Assembly: GCA_014204635.1 (NCBI GenBank)
Contig: JACHLS010000009.1
Location: 1 to 64,000 of the forward strand
Direction of reading: 5' to 3'
Length of the DNA stretch: 64,000 nucleotides
DNA from: Sporosarcina luteola
GTDB lineage: Bacteria; Bacillota; Bacilli; Bacillales_A; Planococcaceae
The translations under genes were made by a program, and so were the position numbers. The notes below the pieces were generated by a model that had not been told where the DNA came from, ran no database searches, and was given only the letters and a program-made list of their open reading frames with translations. Shown piece by piece: positions 8,461 to 17,702 of the stretch. The stretch's first letter is position 1. Every line of letters starts with the position of its first letter.

Positions 8461-9318
8461 ATGGAAACAAGATGAAAGGTGTTCTATGTAGATGCTTTTA
8501 CAACAGAAACGTTCGGAGGAAATCCTGCAGCAGTCATTCCTGAGGCGGAGAACTTAACAGGCGGTGAGATGCAAAAAATTGCGAATGAGTTAAACCATTC
8601 TAGAATTAGATATTTTACACCAACCGTAGAAATAGACTTTTGCGGACATGCTACTTTAGGTACAGCATGGCTAATGGCTACTATTTACAATTGGATGGAT
8701 AAAAAAGATAAGATTATTTTCGAGTTCAATATAGGTTTAATCTCAGTAAAATGCATCAAAGAAAACAAGCAATTGAAGACAGTTTCTATGACTCAAATCC
8801 GTCCGCAAGTCAGTGACATAGAAATTGATCCGCAAGTGGTAGCTGATCTTATTGGAATACGTTCTACGGATATTGATGTTAGATATCCAATTAGAATAGG
8901 AAGTACCGGGGTATCCCATCTTCTTGTCCCAGTTAAAACGCGACAAGCCATTGATGCAGCGGAACCTAAATTACATGAGTTAAAAAAGATGAATCAGGAG
9001 TACAACACATCGCCGACACATTTGTTCACCTTTAATACGACTAGTGAATTTGACATCTATACAAGAGATTTTTGCCCAAGTATAGACATAAATGAAGATC
9101 CTGTGACGGGTGCTGCAAATGGAGCATTAGCCGGCTATTTATTTTTAGAGAATATCCTATTGAATAAAGAAAAACATCAATTCATCATCGGTCAAGGTCA
9201 TGCTATCAATAAGCCTGGAATTCTTTATGTAACAATTACTCCTGACAATGGGGTACCCATTATTGAAGTAGCAGGATCAGCAGTTGTTTCAATGGCTGGT
9301 GAAATAATAAGTAAATAG
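8461..9318 (+). pseudogene. Damaged PhzF-family gene lacking the catalytic region
   Basis: AAGGAGG at 8447-8453 is perfectly placed for the ATG at 8461, but that frame meets TGA at codon 5. The frame then continues as VFYVDAFTTETFGGNPAAV, so translation would need a GTG at 8479 without its own binding site. More importantly, IANELNHS runs directly into RIRYFTPTVEIDFCGHATLG. The segment carrying the catalytic Glu (ETAFV in the PhzF protein at 2847-3734) is missing, roughly 12-15 residues. The C-terminal half (NEDPVTGAANGA) is intact. Probably inactive as an isomerase. Confidence 0.75.
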
Positions 9319-9510
9319 CAAATTAGTTGCAAAATACAATTATTTGATTGAGGTGATAGTATCAGAAAGGATAAATTAAAAAGACGAAAACAAAGAAAAT
9401 GGAAGGAATATTACTATCAGATTATAAAAGCACTTATTCTATATAAATAAGTAAAATATAGTTCCCAAGCTTGCTACTCTATTTTACCGGTAACCTTTTA
9501 GGCAACAAAG

Positions 9511-9555
9511 GAAAAGACAGATTAGGTAGGGCAACCTCATTCGGTCTGTCTTTTC
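9511..9555 (+). terminator. Branched hairpin terminator after the damaged PhzF gene
   Basis: An 11-bp stem (GAAAAGACAGA at 9511-9521, TCTGTCTTTTC at 9545-9555) encloses a smaller AGGT/ACCT stem. The T-rich 3' arm suits a terminator in the plus direction. The surrounding 9319-9906 has no convincing gene; a 30-codon basic frame follows a GAGGTGAT at 9350-9357 but has no start codon. Confidence 0.55.
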
Positions 9556-9753
9556 TAAAAAATATGTTGTCGGTAAATCGAAACAAATCCAATTTATCCG
9601 AACCAAAGACTGAGGGGTTGATTTCTTCGTTGACAAAATGCAAATCTTTATTCCGCACGAATCCTTCCTCAAGTTCATAAATCTCCTATTAAAGGGTATA
9701 AAACCGGGTTAACTAGTCACTCTGCTGAGATAAACTATATTCCAAAAGAAAAA

Positions 9754-9784
9754 GCTTGTTTTGAAAAGATGAATCAAAACAAGC
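9754..9784. other. Perfect 11-bp inverted repeat in a gene-free stretch
   Basis: GCTTGTTTTGA (9754-9764) and TCAAAACAAGC (9774-9784) are exact complements around a 9-nt loop. No T-tract follows on the plus strand. On the minus strand the 3' arm is followed by TTTTTCTTTTGG, so it may be a minus-strand terminator for the gene at 9907-10086. Confidence 0.5.
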
Positions 9785-9906
9785 AGTACATTCCATTGGT
9801 TTAATCAAAACTGTCAAAGTTGAATCAAGATTTTCAGAAACTGGCCCCAAGACCAGAACAAGAAACTAACGAATTTACGTTAAATGGGACAACAACACGC
9901 TCTCAA

Positions 9907-10086
9907 CTATTTTTTATAGTTCTCATCTAACAAGGGTTTTCCTTCTTGATCAACCATAACAGTCAATCCACTTCCCGCCCCGGCCAGATTCATCATGTAT
10001 AGAACCCCTGTCTCATTATCACGAATGATCTTAAAAACCTCTAACTTCCCTTGGTTATAAATAATCTCAAAACGTTTGCTATCCAA
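9907..10086 (-). CDS. DUF6440-like small protein
   Basis: A 59-residue frame on the reverse strand from a TTG at 10084-10086, preceded by GGGGAGTGAT, to TAG at 9907-9909. The translation contains SKRFEIIYNQGKLEVFKII, DNETGVLYMMNLAGAG and GLTVMVDQEGKPLL. This is the pattern of DUF6440 proteins (RFEII, D-TGV-Y, GGLT-L-D-DGKP). Function is unknown. The unbroken frame and good ribosome binding site support a real gene. Confidence 0.7.
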   Translation of the reverse strand: MDSKRFEIIYNQGKLEVFKIIRDNETGVLYMMNLAGAGSGLTVMVDQEGKPLLDENYKK

Positions 10087-10236
10087 TCTATCACTCCCCT
10101 TAATTCGGTATTGCTATAGATATTCTTTGATATCTTACGTGACCAACTATATTTTAGTTTCAATCATGAGTTGCAGCTTGCGTTTTTTCGAGAAAACTAC
10201 ATTATGGTACTCCTTAATCTAATACAAGTTAACTAT

Positions 10237-10689
10237 TCATAGCTTTCCTATTGCATTCTCTATTAAAGAGATTGTGCTTGCATATCTGGGAACATATAAT
10301 ACAGCCAAAACTACATATACCGAGGCAGTTATTATTATGGCTTTTTTCATCTTCAACTTTTTAAAAGTAATTATAGTTAATAATGTTGTTGCTGTAAACA
10401 ACACACCTACATACCAAAGTGTTTTCAGGTCTTTTATACGGCTTTCTAAAGAAGCTATTTTCAGCTCATTGTACACACTGTTATTTATTGTGGCCCGCTT
10501 AATATCTGATCCCTTTTCAATCAACACCTCGCCATTCTGCTTCTCAAGTGAATAACCTCCAGGATATATAGCTAAAAAGTGCGTAAGAATAAAAATAGAT
10601 AGTACGGCTAACGACACAATCACGGCTACCCAGCGTATAATTTCAACCTCTCCTCTCTCAAATTGTAGAAAATATACAATTTTCTCCAT
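10237..10689 (-). CDS. Membrane protein of unknown function (about 3 helices)
   Basis: 150 residues. Hydrophobic segments lie at about 19-44 (VAVIVSLAVLSIFILTHFLA), 91-107 (WYVGVLFTATTLLTII) and 115-130 (AIIITASVYVVLAVLY), with a polar loop between the first two. The family is not recognised. AGAGGAGAGG occurs inside the frame 40 nt after the ATG, just before a GTTGAAATTATACGC stretch, so a shorter start near residue 16 (TTG) is possible. Confidence 0.6.
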   Translation of the reverse strand: MEKIVYFLQFERGEVEIIRWVAVIVSLAVLSIFILTHFLAIYPGGYSLEKQNGEVLIEKGSDIKRATINNSVYNELKIASLESRIKDLKTLWYVGVLFTATTLLTIITFKKLKMKKAIIITASVYVVLAVLYVPRYASTISLIENAIGKL

Positions 10690-10796
10690 TATATTATAGT
10701 CGATAGATGATTACAAATGGTAATTGAAATAGCAATCAACTCAATACTAGAATTGAACGCTAAACACTTATAATTTCGAATATGCCATAGACTGTT

Positions 10797-12776
10797 TTAC
10801 CCTTCTGTGTCTTGTGAGTATAAAACCCGTAAATCTTTCATACTTTCCCCAAGAATATAATGCGAGAACCACATCAAATTCTGCTTCATAATCGCCACAT
10901 TCATTCCTGGCTGGTCAGGACTATAAGCCATTTCTTTACATATAATTAATTCTGTATCCACTTCCTGATCCTTTAATCCTCGATAGAGCTCATATGCATT
11001 GGGAGTAGGAACTCTGACATCCTTATCACCATGTTGGATTAAAGTTGGAGTACAGGCTGATTTGATATAGGTCATAGGCGAAGTTTTCTTGTATATCTCT
11101 GGATCGGTCCATGGATCATTTCCTAAATGCATCTTAATAAAGTAAGGTACATCTGTATTCGCATAGTAGGTAATCCAATTTGTAATGGCGCCACCAACTG
11201 AAACAGCTTTGAATCTGTTACTAGTTGTCGAACAGAAAGCGGATAGGTACCCCCCGTAGCTCCAACCCATTACTCCTACTCTATTTTCATCCGCAATCCC
11301 TTTGTGAATTAAATGATCCACTCCAGCTATCACATCACCGGAATCAGCAATCCCCAGTTTTCTATAGTTTGCTTTTAAGAATTCATTGCCATAACCAGAA
11401 CTTCCCCTGTAGTTTGGTTCTAAGACGATAAAGCCTTTTTCAATAAACTGTTCAATCGGATATTTTTCGTTAAAGCAGTTTGAAAATATGGGAAAGGAAG
11501 CCCATGCCGGCCCACCATGTTGAACCACTAATAAGGGATATTTTTTATTGGCATCAAACTCTACAGGGGTTGATAATACACCCTCTATTTCAAAACCATC
11601 ACTACTAAGCCATGTAATTATTTCTCGATTACTTTTAAGCTTACCTTCGAAGAAACTATTTTCATTTGTAATTTTTGTACCGTCTAAATACATTTCAAAG
11701 ATTTCATTTGGCAGTGCCTTACTATAGGATAGATGATTCCCGTCCCTTGTTATGGACACATCCATAATAAAACTATCTTTCTCGCATAACATTTCTATAG
11801 TCCCGTTCTCAGATAAAAGCCCAATTACATAACTCATTTTATTTTGCCATTGCATTAGAATGCCTTTTGTTGTCCACCGTAATGGTATAACTGTACTATC
11901 CATATCTGTTATAGGTTGAAAATGCTCTCCCGTATTCATATCAACAATTTCTATTGTACGGTCTTGTATATGCGTTTTATAGTGATCCTTCTCCCTTGTG
12001 CTTGCGGAGTAACAAATTTTGCTGCCGTCCGGAGAAAAGCAAACGTTCCTTCCCAGCAACCTATCTATTTCCAGCTTGCGCAGCTTTCCAACTTGCCTAT
12101 CTAGTATGTATAGTTCCATATTTATATAATCTTGCATATTGGAGCTCGGTGCAGCCATCATTACAACCTGTTTCCCATCATTTGAAATATCGAAATCGTA
12201 TATATGAAATGCCTTGCCATCCGTTAATTGATCCACGACGCTCTCTTCGTGTTCATTTGTATCATATTGTTTTATTTTGTGAACGTAATATAAACAATTA
12301 TTCTGGTATTCCTTGCCGATGTGATGAAAATCTCCATATAGTTCATTCCGCTTCTTTATTGCCTTCGACTCTTTTGACTGGGCTATATAATAAAAACCCT
12401 TTCCAGTAGGTTCCCACTTAAATGCACTGACCCCTTCTGTTTCATTCGTAATTTGACTCCTGAGAGACCCATCTATTGATGCAACGAAAATCTGTTGTTT
12501 CTTATTATTTCCGCTGCCCGCCAAGCTAAGATAGGCGATTTCTTTTGAATCCGGAGACCATATTGGAGATGTACTTTCTATTTCCCCAGTTGTTAAAGGG
12601 GTACACTGCCCCTTTACTGTTTCATAAATCCAGGCATGATTCCTATATGTATTGTCTTTCCAGTTAGTTGTCTTCTTGACAAATGCTACGTTTTTGCCAT
12701 CCTCACTTATGTTTGTATTTGATACGGTTGGCAATGAATTGATTTCTTCTATACTTAGATAAGTTTTTGCGTTCAT
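10797..12776 (-). CDS. S9-family peptidase (acylaminoacyl-peptidase-like), catalytic His apparently replaced
   Basis: 659 residues. Residues about 1-400 form the beta-propeller with repeated WSPDSKEIAYLS, FDISNDGKQV and FSPDGSKICY blades; the rest is an alpha/beta hydrolase. The nucleophile Ser506 lies in GWSYGGY, an oxyanion segment HGGPAW is present, and the Asp lies in QHGDKDVRVP. Related enzymes then have a GHxxxKP motif before the MxQNLxWF helix; here it reads KEMAYSPDQPG, with Tyr618 (codon TAT) where His is expected. If so, the enzyme has lost its triad. It is cytoplasmic, with no signal peptide. Confidence 0.88.
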   Translation of the reverse strand: MNAKTYLSIEEINSLPTVSNTNISEDGKNVAFVKKTTNWKDNTYRNHAWIYETVKGQCTPLTTGEIESTSPIWSPDSKEIAYLSLAGSGNNKKQQIFVASIDGSLRSQITNETEGVSAFKWEPTGKGFYYIAQSKESKAIKKRNELYGDFHHIGKEYQNNCLYYVHKIKQYDTNEHEESVVDQLTDGKAFHIYDFDISNDGKQVVMMAAPSSNMQDYINMELYILDRQVGKLRKLEIDRLLGRNVCFSPDGSKICYSASTREKDHYKTHIQDRTIEIVDMNTGEHFQPITDMDSTVIPLRWTTKGILMQWQNKMSYVIGLLSENGTIEMLCEKDSFIMDVSITRDGNHLSYSKALPNEIFEMYLDGTKITNENSFFEGKLKSNREIITWLSSDGFEIEGVLSTPVEFDANKKYPLLVVQHGGPAWASFPIFSNCFNEKYPIEQFIEKGFIVLEPNYRGSSGYGNEFLKANYRKLGIADSGDVIAGVDHLIHKGIADENRVGVMGWSYGGYLSAFCSTTSNRFKAVSVGGAITNWITYYANTDVPYFIKMHLGNDPWTDPEIYKKTSPMTYIKSACTPTLIQHGDKDVRVPTPNAYELYRGLKDQEVDTELIICKEMAYSPDQPGMNVAIMKQNLMWFSHYILGESMKDLRVLYSQDTEG

Positions 12777-12892
12777 TTTAAATGCTATCTCCCCTTTAAG
12801 TGTCTAGTAATCTATGTTTTATTGTTGTTGTCCACTCTAATGAGGAAACTCTCCAACTATGAAGAGAGCATGTTCCTAGTGTTGAGGACATA

Positions 12893-12921
12893 AAAACACC
12901 CCTTTTAGTAAATCATATCCA
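12893..12921 (-). terminator. Terminator of the tetR-ABC operon
   Basis: On the minus strand AACCCCCTT and AAGGGGTGTT pair with one bulge and are followed by TTTTATG. It lies about 195 bp past the last gene of the operon. The rest of 12777-13114 shows no gene. Confidence 0.55.
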
Positions 12922-13114
12922 AGGGGGTTATGTTTCGCAACTTTTCATAAACTTCATGATTCATTATTGATCTGGATTTGAACTGATTTAAAATTTTGTT
13001 AAATAAAACAGGAATGAATTACTCTATTAGAATATTCAGATGACAATGGTGAAGGAACTTTCTCTCGAACTCTTCAGTCAGACTAAATGACTTACTTAGA
13101 AATTTAGTTTTCCA

Positions 13115-13336
13115 CTACAATTGGATACTTCCACTTATTATTGCGACAATACCAACTATGATACTAATTAGACCCATATTTGCTTTGCCATTTTTTCCTT
13201 TCGAACGTTTTGCGACGAGGATGAGTGCAATTCCTAATATGACTAGTACAATTCCTAGAATAATACTAAACATATAAAGCTGTGATGAAATCCTTTCCAA
13301 GATACCATCAATGGATGTTTCAAATTTTCGTTCCAT
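13115..13336 (-). CDS. Small two-helix membrane protein of the ABC operon
   Basis: 73 residues with hydrophobic segments at about 20-44 (LYMFSIILGIVLVILGIALI) and 55-71 (MGLISIIVGIVAIISG), separated by a basic loop (AKRSKGKNGKA). Its ATG directly follows the TAA of the permease gene, so the two are almost certainly translated together. It is probably an accessory subunit of the exporter; the family is not recognised. Confidence 0.7.
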   Translation of the reverse strand: MERKFETSIDGILERISSQLYMFSIILGIVLVILGIALILVAKRSKGKNGKANMGLISIIVGIVAIISGSIQL

Positions 13337-14047
13337 TTACTCTACCTCCATTTGACTTACTTTGTGTACCAAGCCTAGAGCAAAAAGCATTCCGATAAAG
13401 ATTATCACCAAGCTGAATAGATACATGAACATCATGCTGGAAGTAGTATTTGCCACAATATTGCACATCAACGAAGCTAATAGAACAGCTGTAATAATAG
13501 TGGTAGGAATCGATTTCTTCATAAATCCAATTCCCGTAGCTATAATCCCTATACTTGCAGCTACAATAGCCATTACTAATGTAGTTTTTATTGCATGTAG
13601 CATATTGACGGCGGTAAATGCTTCATTTACGAGATGCAAGAAATTTTCTGTTATACCGAATATCAAATATATCATGAGGTTACTGCTACTCATTGAAAGA
13701 ATCGTAAAAATGCCAACAACACTTAGCTTAGAGAATAGAATCTTGATTCTACTTACCGGATACGAAAAAAGTAAAATAGTTCTCTTTCCGGAATACTCCT
13801 CCACAATCAATTTAGAATACATAACAGCCGATAAGACACAAAAAGCCGCCATGTTTAACACCCCAAAGAGGGGGATCAGATTGTGATATCCTAAAAAAAT
13901 CTCTAAGTCTTTATCACTTGGCTCCAGCTTGGGTGCATAGGCAAGCAGATAGAGAAAACCTAACATGACAATAGCTATTATCATGCTGGCAATTATATAA
14001 GTACGGATATTATTTCTTCTCAGTTCCAACTGAATATATTTAAGCAT
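13337..14047 (-). CDS. ABC-2-type permease subunit
   Basis: 236 residues with about six membrane helices and the SGKRTILLFSYPVSRIKILFSK amphipathic loop region characteristic of ABC-2 permeases of the bacitracin/lantibiotic-resistance group. It pairs with the ATPase encoded just upstream; its ATG overlaps that gene's stop in the 8-bp string ATGCTTAA. The likely role is export of, or self-protection from, a peptide or drug; the substrate is unknown. Confidence 0.85.
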   Translation of the reverse strand: MLKYIQLELRRNNIRTYIIASMIIAIVMLGFLYLLAYAPKLEPSDKDLEIFLGYHNLIPLFGVLNMAAFCVLSAVMYSKLIVEEYSGKRTILLFSYPVSRIKILFSKLSVVGIFTILSMSSSNLMIYLIFGITENFLHLVNEAFTAVNMLHAIKTTLVMAIVAASIGIIATGIGFMKKSIPTTIITAVLLASLMCNIVANTTSSMMFMYLFSLVIIFIGMLFALGLVHKVSQMEVE

Positions 14048-14774
14048 CGCTTATCCTCCCGTTCATTATCTCCATAAAAAAATCTTCAAGACCGTTCGGG
14101 TATTCGGCCTTTACTTTAGCCAAAGAAACCTCCTGTATAACACTGCCGTTCACAATTACTCCAATGGTATCGGCAAGATGCTCAATTTCAGATAATATAT
14201 GACCGGATATCAATACCGTTATTTCTTCAGTATGAACAAGGTCGAGGAACAATTCTCTCATCTCTCTAATTCCAATCGGATCAAGTCCGTTAATGGGCTC
14301 ATCTAAAATCAATAATTTAGGTTTATGGATAATAGCCCTTGCGATGGCCAGTCGTTGACGCATACCAAGTGAGAATTTGGAAACAGGCTGTTTGCCTGTG
14401 TTGGTTAATCCGACTTGCGTTAAAACAGAATCTATATCCGTGTCACCGCCTTCCATATAGGCAAGATGTATTTCTAAGTTTTCAATTGCCGATAAATGTT
14501 CATAAAAAATAGGAGTCTCAATGATCGTTCCAATATTCCTTAATACTTCACTTCGTTGCGATATAACATCCATGTCTAAGATTTTTACATTCCCCATCGT
14601 AGGCGTCAGTAAGCCAGACAGCATTTTAAATACCGTTGTCTTACCAGCACCATTCACACCTAAAAAACCATAAATCGTACCCTTGGGCACTGTCATATTA
14701 CAATTTTTTATTAGTTCCTTTCCGTCAAAGGTTTTTGTCAGGTTTTCGACTTTCACAGCAGGATGATTATTCAT
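14040..14774 (-). CDS. ABC transporter ATP-binding protein (BcrA/LanF-like)
   Basis: About 244 residues from ATG 14774. It shows Walker A GVNGAGKTT, the signature FSLGMRQRLAIARA, Walker B LLILDEPINGLDP and the H-loop SGHILSE. The D-loop region (GLDPIGIREMRELF) and length are typical of the BcrA-type drug-exporter family. The ATG overlaps the tetR stop as ATGAATAA, so translation is coupled to the regulator; the longer in-frame start upstream lies inside tetR and lacks a binding site. Confidence 0.93.
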   Translation of the reverse strand: MNNHPAVKVENLTKTFDGKELIKNCNMTVPKGTIYGFLGVNGAGKTTVFKMLSGLLTPTMGNVKILDMDVISQRSEVLRNIGTIIETPIFYEHLSAIENLEIHLAYMEGGDTDIDSVLTQVGLTNTGKQPVSKFSLGMRQRLAIARAIIHKPKLLILDEPINGLDPIGIREMRELFLDLVHTEEITVLISGHILSEIEHLADTIGVIVNGSVIQEVSLAKVKAEYPNGLEDFFMEIMNGRISDA

Positions 14775-15429
14775 CTGTATGCTCCTTTGAATATAGCCTT
14801 TGCAATAATTTTGATATCTTTTCAAGTAAATCCTCTTGTAATATATCCATGCCAATTGATTTCATCACGTGTTGCAAAAACTTCAATCGCTGTTTTAATT
14901 TGGCATGGTCACACTGAAAAACAACCGGATCACACCAAATATTCAACAACAGTAAAAAAACCTCTGCACACTCTTCGGGATACTCCGTACTAAGTGAGCC
15001 GTCTGCTACTCCCTCTTTTATAATTTCAGCTATGAATGCTGAATCTTTATTTACACAGTCCTGCATATAGGACACTACAAATTCTGGACTTTTTATACGA
15101 GAAGCCATCACATCGTCTAAATAGTGCGCTTCTTGGCTGGAAAAGTTCTTATGCAAAAGGGCAATTAACTTCTCTCTTGCAGTATAGGACCCCATTTCAG
15201 CTAACCACCCCTTGACCATGTTTTCTACGTGTTGCGTCTGTAATTCTGTTACTGCATGTAAGATTTCATCCTTTGATTGAAAGTGATGGTAAATAGCTCC
15301 TTTAGATATTCCAGCGGCCACTGTTATATCCTTAATGCTTGTTTTATCAAAGCCCTTTTCCAGAAAAAGTTTTGCCGAGACAGCCAAAATAGACTCTATC
15401 GTTTCCTGTGAATTATATTTTTTCGCCAT
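14767..15429 (-). CDS. TetR-family repressor of the ABC operon
   Basis: 220 residues. The TetR N-terminal domain is standard: ETIESILAVSAKLFLEKGFD, TSIKDITVAAGISKGAIYHH, FQSKDEIL. It is the first gene of a four-gene operon, and a strong palindrome lies between its start and the upstream DNA, so autoregulation with drug-induced release is the expected mode. GGAGG occurs 6 nt before the ATG at 15429. Confidence 0.93.
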   Translation of the reverse strand: MAKKYNSQETIESILAVSAKLFLEKGFDKTSIKDITVAAGISKGAIYHHFQSKDEILHAVTELQTQHVENMVKGWLAEMGSYTAREKLIALLHKNFSSQEAHYLDDVMASRIKSPEFVVSYMQDCVNKDSAFIAEIIKEGVADGSLSTEYPEECAEVFLLLLNIWCDPVVFQCDHAKLKQRLKFLQHVMKSIGMDILQEDLLEKISKLLQRLYSKEHTDE

Positions 15430-15450
15430 ACAAAATTACCTCCATTAAAC

Positions 15451-15468
15451 ATACCGGTCGGTCGGTAT
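15451..15468. promoter_or_regulatory. TetR-type operator upstream of the ABC operon
   Basis: ATACCGGTCGGTCGGTAT consists of ATACCG and its exact complement CGGTAT around GTCGGT, which resembles the ACCGACCGG half-sites recognised by many TetR regulators. It lies 22 bp before the tetR start. Confidence 0.75.
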
Positions 15469-15560
15469 TTATTTTTACTTTATATTACTTTTTGAAATTT
15501 GTCAATATCCCTAACTCTTTCAATAAAATTAATAATTCTTCCCTTCTGTTAAACATCAAA

Positions 15561-15590
15561 ACTCCTTTAGATCATTTCATCTAAAGGAGT
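15561..15590 (-). terminator. Terminator hairpin downstream of the MFS gene
   Basis: A perfect 12-bp stem (ACTCCTTTAGAT at 15561-15572, complement at 15579-15590) with a 6-nt loop. The minus strand continues TTTTGATGTTT, fitting termination of the MFS transcript coming from the right. 15591-15820 holds no gene. Confidence 0.75.
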
Positions 15591-15820
15591 ACAACGTGAT
15601 CTTAATAAATTGGCTGCTTTCTAATCCATTGAACTGATACTACTAAAACTGAATTCCTGAGTACTGCTAAAAAGGAGCAAACTGTCATGTAATTTGAACA
15701 TCAAGATAGTTACACGGTTTTCTTGTTCAACTTTCTTCATCCATCCACCTCATTGCTGGGCAGGTTCATCAACATAACAGCGCATAACAACGGCAAAATA
15801 ATAACCAAAACCGAATTCAT

Positions 15821-17022
15821 CTATTCTTGACTTGGGTTTTTTATAAAAAATGAAATAACTAACGCTATGCCTAGTAAGAGCGCAAGTACTTCAAACGTTA
15901 AAAGATAGCTTCCCGATTTTAATAGACCAACTGTTACCATCGGACCTAGGGACGCACCAATAAATAGAATAAACGTGTAAAGTGAAACCGAAACACCCCG
16001 AGCAGCTCCTCCTAATTGTCCGACAAGTGAAATTAGAGTTGGAATAGTTATTGAAATACCTGCAACAAAAATAACACTCATCATAAGGAGAAAGAACAAA
16101 TTCGAACTCATGCCCATAATCCCAAGACCCACAACCGATAAGGATACGCCGCCTCTAATAACATTTTGAATACCAAACTTTGAAACCAAGCGTCCCGTAA
16201 AAGGAGCTAGCAACATCCCAATAATCCCGATAGAGCGGATATACAGTATGCCCTTGCTATCAAGTCCAAATGCCGGCCCACTCAAATAACTCCCCAATGC
16301 AGAATACATACCAACCATGGCAAGTAATAGAGTGATTGCAACGGAGTAACATAAAAACAATGATTTTTGCACGAAGATCTTTGGCATTTGTTTAAATGGA
16401 GTCAGAACACTTCCCTCTGCTTGTTGCATATCACTTCTTGGAATAAACAATGCAAATAATAAACCGGTGAATAAATAAACCCCACCAAGTAGGTAAAACA
16501 CATAGTTCCAACTAAGAACTTGACTAATTAAGCTACTGAACACCTGGCCAACAATGGCAGCCATTAAAAATCCAGTGCTTAGAAATCCAATTGTAGTCAC
16601 TCGCTTTTCTGCCGGAAACATTTCCACTGCATAAGAAAGAGCAGCCGGTCCAAATGTTGCCGCAGCAATCCCTTGAATCCCTCTTAGCGCGATGAGCCAA
16701 GATAGATGTTCAAACAAACCGATGATAGGTGAAACAATGGTTAATACTCCCAGCCCAAGTAAAATAATTTGTTTTCGTCCGTAGCGATCCGATAATGGAC
16801 CAAAAAATAAAAAACCAATCGCATAGCAAAATGAAAATGCACTACTGGTCCATGCTGCTTGTGCCGAAGATACATTGAACGTATCCGCAAACATTGAAAC
16901 CAAGGGAATTGTAATGTAGAGACTAGAGACAACAACCAACCACTCCAGAAAAGAATTGTCGTCATAAGAGTATAATTTCTTTCTAAAGTTTCCATATTTT
17001 CCTTACTTGCTATTTCCACCAT
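15821..17022 (-). pseudogene. MFS transporter, frameshifted in its N-terminus
   Basis: Most of the protein is open from a TTG at 16939 (372 residues, 11-12 helices, with FFGPLSDRYGRKQ as the MFS A-motif). The upstream frame starts at ATG 17022 and encodes VEIASKENMETLERNYTLMTTILF, which ends at the point where the other frame reads LEWLVVVSSLYITIPL. Together they form a normal MFS first helix; a one-base change near 16950 (ATTCTTTTCTGG) joins them. Translation from the TTG would lose most of helix 1. This may be a real mutation or a sequence error. Confidence 0.7.
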
Positions 17023-17285
17023 TCAAAGTACCTCCTTCTCCCTTCAGTTCATCCAATATATTGGATAACACAGAAAGAAAGTTGCAAAGTCCCGGAATCG
17101 CCAGCATAATTGCTTCTGCAATTTCATTCCCCGCTTCCTCTGCCTCTACCTTTTTAATATGAACACGAGCTGCAGGTACGTATCGTGTTGCTGTTAGGAT
17201 GCCTCAACCAACTAACTGTTGTGTTGTACTAACCGTTTTATACAATTTATTAAAAGCAGAAAGTGCATCCAGGAGTCTTCCGTAA
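17023..17285 (-). pseudogene. Unidentified reading-frame remnant with an in-frame TGA
   Basis: Between the tautomerase gene and the MFS gene the reverse strand is open as LLDALSAFNKLYKTVSTTQ, then TGA, then ILTATRYVPAARVHIKKV and EEAGNEIAEAIMLAIPG, running without another stop into the MFS start region. No start codon with a binding site is visible. It is likely the rest of a small gene of the same operon; the product is not recognised. Confidence 0.35.
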
Positions 17286-17297
17286 GTGATTGGAACG

Positions 17298-17549
17298 CTA
17301 TTGTTTGTTATTCACATGTTTTTCTATAGAAGAAGCTTCCGTTATTCTGCTCTTTGCCAAGAAATCTGGATCAGAGGCAACTACTCCTGCCTGCCCCCAA
17401 TTTGTAACAGGAACTTCTTTTAAAACAACCAAGACTTTGTCCGGCGGAAGATTGAATAAACTGACAGTTACATCTGTTAATTCCTTGATCCATTGCGTTT
17501 TTTGCTCTGCGTTAAATCCTTCCCAACAATCAACATGAATGATAGGCAC
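17298..17549 (-). CDS. 4-oxalocrotonate tautomerase-family protein
   Basis: 83 residues starting M-P-I-I-H-V, where Pro becomes the catalytic N-terminal base after Met removal. FNAEQKTQWIKELTDVTV and PPDKVLVVLKEVPVTNWGQA are characteristic. It starts at a GTG preceded by GGAAGGG. It is divergent from the merR gene across 153 bp with an inverted repeat, so MerR control is likely. The substrate is unknown; its C-terminus is slightly longer than in 62-residue 4-OT. Confidence 0.88.
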   Translation of the reverse strand: MPIIHVDCWEGFNAEQKTQWIKELTDVTVSLFNLPPDKVLVVLKEVPVTNWGQAGVVASDPDFLAKSRITEASSIEKHVNNKQ

Positions 17550-17601
17550 TTAAATCCCTTCCTTTCTGGATACGATTGATAACGTACATTATCTACATAT
17601 A

Positions 17602-17618
17602 TTGTAACCTAATTACAA
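17602..17618. promoter_or_regulatory. Inverted repeat in the tautomerase/merR divergent region
   Basis: TTGTAA CCTAA TTACAA is a perfect 6-bp inverted repeat with a 5-bp spacer, the size of a MerR-type operator. A related copy (TTGTAA at 19343-19348, TACAA following) precedes the decayed merR copy, which supports a regulatory role. Confidence 0.55.
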
Positions 17619-17702
17619 AACAAGTCAATGTTTTACGTTCAATATTTGTAAATAAACTTTTTTTATTGTAAAATAGTTACGTAGTCGTTGGGAGGGAAAA
17701 AC

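Noticed and set aside
16741..17022. Separate 93-residue protein upstream of the MFS gene
   Set aside because: Only its first 25 residues look real and they continue into the MFS frame; the rest overlaps the MFS gene out of frame.
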